6,958 nucleotides of DNA from JBDTLH01 sp039934875 (GTDB lineage: Bacteria; Acidobacteriota; Terriglobia; Terriglobales; Acidobacteriaceae), in assembly GCA_039934875.1 (NCBI GenBank), contig JBDTLH010000299.1:1-6958 (forward strand). Direction: 5' to 3'. Numbering within the stretch: the first letter of the stretch is position 1; every line of letters begins with the position of its first letter. Below are positions 1 through 5,146 of the stretch, piece after piece. The translations under genes were made by a program, and so were the position numbers. The notes beneath the pieces were generated by a model. That model made no database searches. It was given only the letters and a program-made list of their open reading frames with translations, and was not told the DNA's origin.

Positions 1-1345
1 CCCCACCGGGTTTCACCAGTTGAGCCAGGGCGCTCCTCACCCCTTGCGCCTGCTCCCGGCTCGCGCAGCCGGCCCACAAGGGATACATCATCGTTGCATA
101 CACGTAGTCTGATTGCTTGCCGGCCTCGAGATCGTAATCGAAGTAGCTTCCCTTTGCCGCGTTCCAAAGATACTTATCGATGTCCTTCTTGCGCTCATCT
201 GCCGCGGCTTGCCAGTTCTTCGCATCATCGCTCTTTCCCAGTTGCGCCGCCATCCACGCCAGGTCCGACTCCGCCTTAAACAACAGCGCATTCAAACACA
301 CCGGAGCAAAATGCTGGGTCCGGCCGCTATAGGCGTCAAACCGAAAGGAAGGATCGAATCCTGACTCCCGCATCGCCCGATCGCCCTTGTAGTAGTCGTC
401 CGTGAGTGCGACCGGACTCGGTGCGGCACATACCGCCGCCGCCTCATTACGGCAGACCGCGACGCGCAGCGCGTGGGAGGAATTGGCGACAGCATCCGCC
501 ATGCCCTTTGCGTCTTCGGTGTACTTGCCGGCTTCTGGATGAAGCAGCGAGTATTGCGCCACAGTGGCGTAGTAACGGTCATCGTCGCGCATCTCCGGGA
601 CCGGGCCGTGGCCATAGTCGTAGTAGCGCGCGAGTCCAGTCGCTCCGGCAAGGTGCTCAGGGCGCGTCCACAAGCCATGGTCCTCGACGGCGAAGCGGTA
701 AGCGCGCGCCAGCCATTGCTTGTCTTTGTTTTTGTCCTTGTCCTTGTCCTTGTCCTTGTCTTTGTCTTTGTCCTGGGATGCACTCTCGTAAACCGCGCGA
801 ATCATCGAGGTCAGAAACGGTGGCTGCGAGCGGGTTAGATAGTAGGTGCGGTTCGCGTTAAGCACTCCGCCATAATTCTCGATCTCATAGAAGAAATTCT
901 CCACCATGCCGCGGGCCAGCTCGCGATGCCCATCCTCGATCAACCCGCGAATAATAAAATAGGAATCCCAGCCATACATCTCATTGAACCTGCCGCCGGG
1001 CACCACATAGGGATGCGGCAGGAACAAAAGCCCCTGCGAGGGCAGCGCCGAAACATCACTGTCGCCGATGGCGTGGATGGCCTTGGGCAGCGCGCGCACC
1101 ATCACATCGCACCCCGCCAGACTCCGCTGCAATTCGCCAGTCGCGGCTCCCGCCGGAACGTATAGCACTTGTGCCCCATGCACCTTCACATCCGCGAAAG
1201 ATCGGCAATCTTCCATTGACCGTGTCAGCGAGCTCCACGCCGCATGGATATACTGCGTTGTACTCTGGGCTTGTGTCTGGGTCTGCGCCTGCGCCCGTCC
1301 GAGCAGACATACAAGCGCGAGCAGCCAACACATCGCGGAACGCAT
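1..1345 (-). CDS. treA: Secreted alpha,alpha-trehalase, GH37 (C-terminus outside window)
   Basis: Hydrolyses trehalose to two glucoses, probably in the periplasm. 448 codons are visible from the ATG at 1345; the reading frame is open to the left edge, so it has no stop here. Residues 1-20 are a signal peptide (hydrophobic core WLLALVCLL, cleavage site AQA|Q). Residues 116-130 read PGGRFNEMYGWDSYF, the first trehalase signature. RSQPPF (172-177) lines the active site in the family. D331 in SGFDPSFRF aligns with the catalytic acid Asp312 of E. coli TreA (SGWDFSSRW). KYLWN and FDYDL follow as in the family. The second signature (QWD.P.GWAP) and the catalytic base (Glu496 in TreA) would lie just past the edge, so catalytic completeness cannot be judged. 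Unusual: an 18-residue Asp-Lys run at 192-209. The gene lies 174 bp downstream of the tetR-like gene on the same strand. Family call is firm; the symbol is by analogy with periplasmic TreA. Confidence 0.93.
   Translation of the reverse strand, partial: MRSAMCWLLALVCLLGRAQAQTQTQAQSTTQYIHAAWSSLTRSMEDCRSFADVKVHGAQVLYVPAGAATGELQRSLAGCDVMVRALPKAIHAIGDSDVSALPSQGLLFLPHPYVVPGGRFNEMYGWDSYFIIRGLIEDGHRELARGMVENFFYEIENYGGVLNANRTYYLTRSQPPFLTSMIRAVYESASQDKDKDKDKDKDKDKNKDKQWLARAYRFAVEDHGLWTRPEHLAGATGLARYYDYGHGPVPEMRDDDRYYATVAQYSLLHPEAGKYTEDAKGMADAVANSSHALRVAVCRNEAAAVCAAPSPVALTDDYYKGDRAMRESGFDPSFRFDAYSGRTQHFAPVCLNALLFKAESDLAWMAAQLGKSDDAKNWQAAADERKKDIDKYLWNAAKGSYFDYDLEAGKQSDYVYATMMYPLWAGCASREQAQGVRSALAQLVKPGG
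719..772 (-). repeat. Nine-unit hexanucleotide repeat in trehalase gene (Asp-Lys run)
   Basis: Nine consecutive 6-base units read on the minus strand as GACAAA or GACAAG, with one AACAAA. They encode (Asp-Lys)7-Asn-Lys-Asp-Lys at trehalase residues 192-209. Four central units are identical (GACAAG), typical of replication slippage. The run sits between the conserved RSQPPF segment and a WLARAY helix, a place where the E. coli enzyme has ordinary non-repetitive sequence. The unit length keeps the frame. Confidence 0.93.
1265..1294 (-). repeat. Imperfect hexanucleotide repeat after trehalase signal peptide
   Basis: Five degenerate 6-base units (GCGCAG, GCGCAG, ACCCAG, ACACAA, GCCCAG on the minus strand) encode AQAQTQTQAQ at trehalase residues 18-27. 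They span the predicted signal peptidase site and the first mature residues. It is probably a flexible spacer between the signal peptide and the catalytic domain. Confidence 0.7.
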
Positions 1346-1362
1346 GGCTACGGAACTACTGC

Positions 1363-1416
1363 CTTCCGGTAGGGCCCCGTCTTTCGGTAGACCCTTGGCT
1401 TTTGGTAGACCCCCGG
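1363..1416. repeat. Three 18-bp tandem repeats upstream of trehalase
   Basis: Three adjoining 18-base copies at 1363-1380, 1381-1398 and 1399-1416. Each starts CTT(T/C)(C/T)GGTAG-like and ends in a CCC-rich half; copies two and three share TGGTAGACCC or CGGTAGACCC cores. They occupy the noncoding gap between the tetR-like stop (1520) and the trehalase start (1345), and the last copy ends 17 bp upstream of that ATG. The rest of the 174-bp gap shows no gene or clear promoter. Confidence 0.75.
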
Positions 1417-1519
1417 CTTCAGCCAGGCGACATGCTGCCCTCCGTCTCGGGGCTTTAACCACTGCGGGAAATTCCTGCAACTGATCCCTCACGCGCATAA
1501 CCTCGCCGGTCCTGTAACT

Positions 1520-2185
1520 CTACTCGACTGCAACAGGCCGCCGCTCTGCCGTCCGTAGCTTGGGATGCGCGAATGTAAATTCCGGGGCCTCCATCCCGCG
1601 CAGCCACAGTTTCACAAACGTGGCGCTCACATTTCGCAGGTCATACTGCTGTACGGTTTTGCCGCCAAACAACTCCTGAATCTGGAGGTGATAGATCAAC
1701 ATTCCGAAGAAACCGCGCGCCGCCAGCAGGGGATCAATATCCGACCGGAAAAAACCGCGCCTGGTCTGGGTGCGAATATAGGCCCCCAGTTCTTCATATT
1801 TGTTCGCGATGTAAAGTTTGAAGAAACGGTGTGATAATTTGTGGTTTTCCAGCGCCGCAAACAGTAGCAGGCGAGAGTTTTGCGGATGCTGGCACACCCT
1901 CTCCAGGACAAAATTCGCCAATCCAGTCAAACCCTCCTCCGGGGAGTGCTCGGGATCCATCACATCTTTCAAGTGGGTCTTCAGGCTCACCGTTGAGCAA
2001 CTGTCAGAGAGCACCGCCCAATATAAATCTTCCTTATTATTGAAGTGGCGAAAGATAATGGCTTCATTCACCCCCGCCTCGCGCGCAATCTGGCTGGTCT
2101 TGGTGCCTTCATAGCCCTGCTGGCTGAAGAGCTCCGCCGCTGTGCGCAGTATCTGTGCTTTACGTTCGCTGGCTGGTAATCTCAT
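1520..2185 (-). CDS. TetR/AcrR-family transcriptional repressor
   Basis: A 221-residue one-domain-pair repressor, the usual TetR length. The N-terminal helix-turn-helix is clear: ERKAQILRTAAELFSQQGYEGT, then SQIAREAGVNEAIIFRHFNNKEDL with the typical recognition helix and the [YF]xHFxxKxxL ending. The C-terminal half is helical and should form the ligand pocket and dimer interface; the ligand cannot be read from sequence. I chose ATG 2185 over the in-frame GTG at 2200. The best promoter predicts transcription starting near 2198, leaving GTG 2200 out of the message. The TetR N-terminus also normally begins just before the R..ER..I motif. No strong Shine-Dalgarno precedes the ATG, so translation may be nearly leaderless. 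The gene starts 69 bp after the anti-sigma stop, and the trehalase follows on the same strand. It is likely autorepressed through the palindrome at its start. Confidence 0.9.
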   Translation of the reverse strand: MRLPASERKAQILRTAAELFSQQGYEGTKTSQIAREAGVNEAIIFRHFNNKEDLYWAVLSDSCSTVSLKTHLKDVMDPEHSPEEGLTGLANFVLERVCQHPQNSRLLLFAALENHKLSHRFFKLYIANKYEELGAYIRTQTRRGFFRSDIDPLLAARGFFGMLIYHLQIQELFGGKTVQQYDLRNVSATFVKLWLRGMEAPEFTFAHPKLRTAERRPVAVE

Positions 2186-2207
2186 AATGTAAGTAAGCAC
2201 TTACATT
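2186..2207. promoter_or_regulatory. Palindromic operator, probable TetR-family binding site
   Basis: A perfect inverted repeat with 9-base arms, AATGTAAGT (2186-2194) and ACTTACATT (2199-2207), around the 4-base spacer AAGC. Size and form match operators of TetR/AcrR-type repressors. It covers the predicted -10 element end and start point of the tetR-like gene and abuts its ATG, so binding should block its own transcription. The palindrome is seen directly; the bound protein is inferred. Confidence 0.85.
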
Positions 2208-2233
2208 GTCCGCTTCCCCTGCAAGTTCGTCAA
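2205..2233 (-). promoter_or_regulatory. Sigma-70-type promoter of the tetR-like gene
   Basis: On the minus strand a -35 box TTGACG (2233-2228), a 17-base spacer and a -10 box GACAAT (2210-2205). Matches to TTGACA/TATAAT are 5/6 and 4/6 with the ideal spacing. The predicted start near 2198 lies inside the palindrome, about 13 bases ahead of ATG 2185. Confidence 0.55.
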
Positions 2234-2254
2234 GGCTCTGATCGTTGTCCGATT

Positions 2255-3085
2255 TCACAGTGCATCCGCGGCATGGATCGCAATCCTGCGAAGCGCGCTC
2301 TTCTGCACATTGCCTACAAAAAGCACCGTCACTACCGGCGTTTGAAATCCCGCAACCTCGATTTGCCCCTGTCTTGCCATGTAAACCGCGCTCGCAGCGG
2401 CGTTGTCATGAAGCGCTTGCATCCCTTGCCCGGAAAAGCTCTCCCCGTCCCGCCGCCGCAGAAAAACAGACAGCTCCTGCGCGCCATTGGCATACACCAG
2501 GTGCAAGTAATTCCGGTTCATCAACTCGCAAATCCTTATCCGGCTCAAATGAAATCCCGGAGGAGTCAAGGCATCCGCAATGGCCGGGTCTCCTACCCAA
2601 TCCTGCAACAGCTTTCGCATCACCACGCGGTCGCTTGTCCATTCCACCGGCGAGTGTTGCGTCACCTCCTGAAAATGATCGGCGACTGCGTCGGTAAAAA
2701 GGTCCGCGGGCGCGGGGCGTTGCAGAAGGTAAGCTCCAGCGATGAGCAGTAGCATCCCCATAACGACAGCGGACGCCCACGCCAGCACCCAGCCTCGCCC
2801 CCGCCCCCGCCCCGGAGTCTGCATGTTTCTTGGCCGTTGGGATGCAATGCGCGTCCTGACCTCTGCGATCACCCTATCTTCCTTCACCTCTCGGTGCACC
2901 ACCGCGTCCCGCAGCAGATCATCGAGCGCGATCCTCATCTGATAAGCGCGCGCACATGCTGAACACTCCAAAAGGTGTGCCTCCAGCCTTCGCTTGTCGT
3001 GTTCCGCCAACTCCGTGCCCTGCTCCGGTCCCGACTGCAAATTAGGATAAGCAGGCTCCAGCGCCTCGAATTCTCTACATTCCAT
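2255..3085 (-). CDS. Membrane anti-sigma factor with zinc-finger (zf-HC2/ZAS) domain
   Basis: A 276-residue membrane protein that should hold the neighbouring ECF sigma factor inactive. The N-terminal cytoplasmic domain has C3 and the H37-x3-C41-x2-C44 motif (HLLECSAC), the zinc-binding pattern of ZAS anti-sigma factors. A Gly-Arg run (92-98) precedes one membrane helix at about 99-121 (WVLAWASAVVMGMLLLIAGAYLL). Residues 122-276 would lie outside the membrane and may be the sensing part; its fold (GFHL...HLVYANGAQELSVFL) recalls the extracytoplasmic part of RsiW-like proteins. ATG 3085 was chosen because it starts the zinc domain and overlaps the sigma-factor stop by 11 bp, as in translationally coupled sigma/anti-sigma pairs. 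A longer in-frame start at 3160 would add 25 unlikely residues inside the sigma gene. The signal sensed is unknown. Confidence 0.88.
   Translation of the reverse strand: MECREFEALEPAYPNLQSGPEQGTELAEHDKRRLEAHLLECSACARAYQMRIALDDLLRDAVVHREVKEDRVIAEVRTRIASQRPRNMQTPGRGRGRGWVLAWASAVVMGMLLLIAGAYLLQRPAPADLFTDAVADHFQEVTQHSPVEWTSDRVVMRKLLQDWVGDPAIADALTPPGFHLSRIRICELMNRNYLHLVYANGAQELSVFLRRRDGESFSGQGMQALHDNAAASAVYMARQGQIEVAGFQTPVVTVLFVGNVQKSALRRIAIHAADAL
2792..2812 (-). repeat. Short GGGCGG repeat in anti-sigma gene (Gly-Arg run)
   Basis: Three GGGCGG-like hexamers encode GRGRGRG (anti-sigma residues 92-98) directly before the membrane helix. The arginines give the positive charge expected on the cytoplasmic side of a helix, so a simple topological role is plausible. 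Confidence 0.65.
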
Positions 3086-3623
3086 GGGCTTTCTTCTCTC
3101 TCTGCCGGGGAAACCAGCCCTCATAGGGCAGCAACTGGTCCCGCATAGCGGCCCGGGCACGGCTGAGACGTGACATCACGGTGCCCACCGGCGCATTGGT
3201 AATCTCCGAAATCTCCCTGCAGGTAAACCCTTCCACCACCGCCAACAACAGCACGGCCCGTTGTTCTTCCGGCAGCGCTTTCAGCATCGCCTCCACCTCC
3301 CAGCTCAGCGGAGCGCCGTCCCTGTGCGCTTTTGCCGCAAAGTTGTCCCCCTCATCAAGGGAAGTGAAAAGTTTGTCCTGGCGCTGCGCCTGCGAACGCC
3401 TGCGGCTGGATCCGTTGAGCATGATGCGGAACAGCCATGCTTTGCAGTCGGTGCCCCGCTCGTACCGCTCGAAGGTGCGCCACGCGACCAACAAGGTATC
3501 CTGCACCAGGTCTTCCGCGGCGGCCAGTGATTGCGTTAGTCGCCAGGCGGTGCGCAGCAGGCTCTTGGCGTGGGGCAATGCCTCCCGCTCAAAGTGCAGC
3601 CGTTGCTCGTCCCAGGCGTCCAT
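3075..3623 (-). CDS. ECF (sigma-70 group 4) RNA polymerase sigma factor
   Basis: A 182-residue alternative sigma factor with the two ECF domains. Region 2 spans about 20-85: LRTAWRLTQSLAAAEDLVQDTLLVAW is the core-binding and -10 recognition part, then KAWLFRIMLNGSSRRR. Region 4 spans about 112-165: LPEEQRAVLLLAVVEGFTCREISEI and the DNA-binding helix PVGTVMSRLSRARAAMRDQL that reads the -35 box. There is no region 1.1 or 3, which is normal for ECF proteins. The start ATG 3623 has AGAGGTG just upstream (close spacing, about 3 bases). The stop overlaps the anti-sigma start by 11 bp. Its promoter element is repeated before the divergent ferritin-like gene, suggesting self-activation and direct control of that neighbour. 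The ECF subgroup cannot be assigned here. Confidence 0.95.
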   Translation of the reverse strand: MDAWDEQRLHFEREALPHAKSLLRTAWRLTQSLAAAEDLVQDTLLVAWRTFERYERGTDCKAWLFRIMLNGSSRRRSQAQRQDKLFTSLDEGDNFAAKAHRDGAPLSWEVEAMLKALPEEQRAVLLLAVVEGFTCREISEITNAPVGTVMSRLSRARAAMRDQLLPYEGWFPRQREKKAHGM

Positions 3624-3638
3624 CCCACCTCTACTCTA

Positions 3639-3667
3639 GTAAAGACCTCGGACAGGGTTTTTTATCC
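3639..3667 (-). promoter_or_regulatory. Candidate ECF-dependent promoter of the sigma/anti-sigma operon
   Basis: On the minus strand GGATAA (3667-3662), 16 bases, then TCTTTAC (3645-3639). The same element with the same spacing faces the other way before the ferritin-like gene. A seven-A tract (3686-3680) lies just upstream and could act as an UP-like element. The leader to ATG 3623 would be only about 10-15 bases and would contain the AGAGGTG ribosome site. Confidence 0.6.
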
Positions 3668-3734
3668 TCGCCGCCCAACTTTTTTTGTGCCCGCTTCCTT
3701 TGTCTCAGCATGACCAAACTTTACCGCTCCCGAT

Positions 3735-3763
3735 GGATGAGCCGGCCGCTCCCTTTTCTTTAC
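3735..3763 (+). promoter_or_regulatory. Candidate ECF-dependent promoter of the ferritin-like gene
   Basis: GGATGA (3735-3740), 16 bases, then TCTTTAC (3757-3763) on the plus strand. It matches the element on the opposite strand at 12 of 13 positions with the same spacer. The predicted start near 3770 leaves a leader of about 70 bases containing a near-perfect palindrome (3785-3800). Confidence 0.6.
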
Positions 3764-3784
3764 GTTAGTGAGCCGTTGCTCTGA

Positions 3785-3800
3785 GGAGCTCGCGAGTTCC
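3785..3800. repeat. 16-bp near-perfect palindrome in ferritin-like gene leader
   Basis: GGAGCTCG (3785-3792) and CGAGTTCC (3793-3800) are inverted copies with one mismatch and no spacer. It lies downstream of the predicted promoter and 40 bp before the ATG, so it could be a repressor site or part of a leader hairpin. The role is unknown and chance is possible. Confidence 0.4.
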
Positions 3801-3826
3801 GCGGCCTGTTAACCGGGCAATAGCTG

Positions 3827-3835
3827 AAGGAAGGG
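3827..3835 (+). promoter_or_regulatory. Ribosome binding site of the ferritin-like gene
   Basis: AAGGAAGGG, purine-rich and Shine-Dalgarno-like, ends 5 bases before ATG 3841. The alternative in-frame ATG at 3865 has no such site, which settles the start. Confidence 0.75.
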
Positions 3836-3840
3836 AACTT

Positions 3841-5070
3841 ATGAACACGAAAGAAAATCTCCTCATGAATATCAACGACAAGCCCCATGCAGCGCAAAAT
3901 AAACGCAATCGCCGGTCGTTTTTGAAAAACGGCGCTTTGGCGGTAGGCGCGGCAACCGTAGGTCTCGAGCTGTTGTCGGGCGGACATGTCTTCGGGCAGG
4001 AACAGGGGGCACAACCCAATGGCGACCTCACCAAGGGAGACATCGCCATCCTGCGCTTTCTTCAAGCCGTGGAACAGATTGAGGCTGACCTCTGGCTGCA
4101 ATACTCAGAGCTTGGCGGCACCCAGGACACGGAAATCACAAGTGGTAGCGGCAACCCGCTCTATACCGCCGCGGTCGAAATCCTCGATACCGATATGGCG
4201 CAATATATTCACGACAACACGGATGACGAGCTAAGCCACGTCGCTTTCCTCGGCGCCTACCTGGAATCAAAAGGCGTCGAGCCCGTTGACTTCAAGAACT
4301 TTCGCCATCTGCCCAGCAGTCAGGCGACCGGGGCGAACAAGACCCTGGGACGGCTCACCAACCTCATGCAGCTCACCGTTGATACCAGCTTCTGGTCTCG
4401 TTACCGCAGCATCACCAACCCGGATTTCGATTCGGGGCCGTTCGTGCAAGCAGTCCCCAGCCTGAATGTCGGCCGCCACACCGCCATTCCCCGCAGCGAT
4501 GACGACACGGCGGGCAGCTTCATCAGCAACGACAATAGCAAATCAATTACGCCGCACCTCCAAGCCATTGCCTATACCGCCGGCTTCCACTTCGCATTTA
4601 TCGAGCAGGGCGGCACCAGTCTCTATCCCACGCTGGCGCAGAAGGTAAACAACCTTGAGGTGTTGCGCATCCTCTTGAGCATCGGTCCCAGCGAGACCAT
4701 GCACTTTCAAACCTGGCAAGACAAGGCGGGCAACGCCCTTCCCGTACACGACTTCGACAAGATCAACCAATCGTCGGTCCAGTTTTCAGTGCTGGCGAAT
4801 GCGCAGGGAGAAACCGACCCCGAGTCGCTCAAAGGCGACACCTTGCAGGCCAATCTGATCATGCCGGAGCCGACCCACTTCCTTACCGACAATGGACGGA
4901 ACTTTCCCCCGGTCGCGATTATCCGTCCCTCTACCACCCGCAACAGCGGGGCCATGGCCGCAGTCAGCGCTCTCACCGCGGACGGGCTCTTCCTCGGCCA
5001 GCCCCGCGATTTTTTCAAGTTGCTAATCAAGCTTGCCGAGGAAGCGGATGAGGCCCGGCGCGGGTTCTGA
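3841..5070 (+). CDS. Tat-exported ferritin-like domain protein (Ferritin_2 type)
   Basis: A 409-residue exported protein. The N-terminus has a twin-arginine signal: NRRSFLKNG at 23-31, then the weakly hydrophobic GALAVGAATVGLELL, with likely cleavage near residue 52 (VFG|Q). Tat export suggests it folds, possibly with metal bound, before crossing the membrane. The body fits a ferritin-like four-helix bundle with di-metal ligands in the usual order: E78 or E81 (AVEQIEADL), E130-x2-H133 (DDELSHV), E255 (FAFIEQGG) and E285-x2-H288 (SETMHF). Residues from about 300 on are a C-terminal extension I do not recognise. The exact activity is unknown; iron or peroxide handling in the envelope is a reasonable guess, but ferritin-like folds also host other chemistry and cage assembly is not implied. 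It is divergent from the sigma-factor operon and shares its promoter element, so it is probably a direct target of that sigma factor. Family call is good, function uncertain. Confidence 0.88.
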   Translation: MNTKENLLMNINDKPHAAQNKRNRRSFLKNGALAVGAATVGLELLSGGHVFGQEQGAQPNGDLTKGDIAILRFLQAVEQIEADLWLQYSELGGTQDTEITSGSGNPLYTAAVEILDTDMAQYIHDNTDDELSHVAFLGAYLESKGVEPVDFKNFRHLPSSQATGANKTLGRLTNLMQLTVDTSFWSRYRSITNPDFDSGPFVQAVPSLNVGRHTAIPRSDDDTAGSFISNDNSKSITPHLQAIAYTAGFHFAFIEQGGTSLYPTLAQKVNNLEVLRILLSIGPSETMHFQTWQDKAGNALPVHDFDKINQSSVQFSVLANAQGETDPESLKGDTLQANLIMPEPTHFLTDNGRNFPPVAIIRPSTTRNSGAMAAVSALTADGLFLGQPRDFFKLLIKLAEEADEARRGF

Positions 5071-5087
5071 GGGATGAAGCAGAGACA

Positions 5088-5126
5088 AAAAGCCCAGGAC
5101 GGGGATCCCTGGGCCTTTGTCTTTCT
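5088..5126. terminator. Bidirectional rho-independent terminator
   Basis: GCCCAGG (5092-5098) and CCTGGGC (5108-5114) form a 7-bp GC stem around a 9-base loop. The stem is extended by A/T pairs beyond one mismatch. Plus-strand T-rich TTTGTCTTTCT follows on one side and the minus strand has a five-T tract (5091-5087) on the other. It sits between convergent stops at 5070 and 5149 and should end both transcripts. Confidence 0.85.
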
Positions 5127-5146
5127 ATCCCGCAAAAAGAGAAATA

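Noticed and set aside
292..783. Minus-strand frame rich in Thr-Arg/Lys repeats
   Set aside because: It is an alternative frame of the same hexanucleotide repeat. The trehalase frame runs through the whole region without a stop.
473..838. Plus-strand reading frame with an alternating Phe/Leu-Val stretch resembling a membrane helix
   Set aside because: It is the antisense reading of the Asp-Lys repeat in the trehalase gene. The opposite strand carries clear GH37 motifs, so this is a shadow.
1363..1416. CRISPR array
   Set aside because: The repeats are contiguous 18-bp units without spacers, only three copies, and no cas genes are present.
2186..2200. GTG 2200 start for the TetR-like protein (five extra residues)
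   Set aside because: It would lie at or before the predicted transcription start and inside the operator. The only purine-rich site is 12 bases away. Not fully excluded.
3086..3160. 25-residue N-terminal extension of the anti-sigma factor from the upstream start at 3160
   Set aside because: It lies wholly inside the sigma-factor gene and has no family resemblance. ATG 3085 begins at the zinc domain and gives the usual short overlap.
4707..5135. Minus-strand reading frame opposite the ferritin-like gene
   Set aside because: No recognisable domain, and it lies antisense to a strongly supported coding sequence and crosses the terminator.
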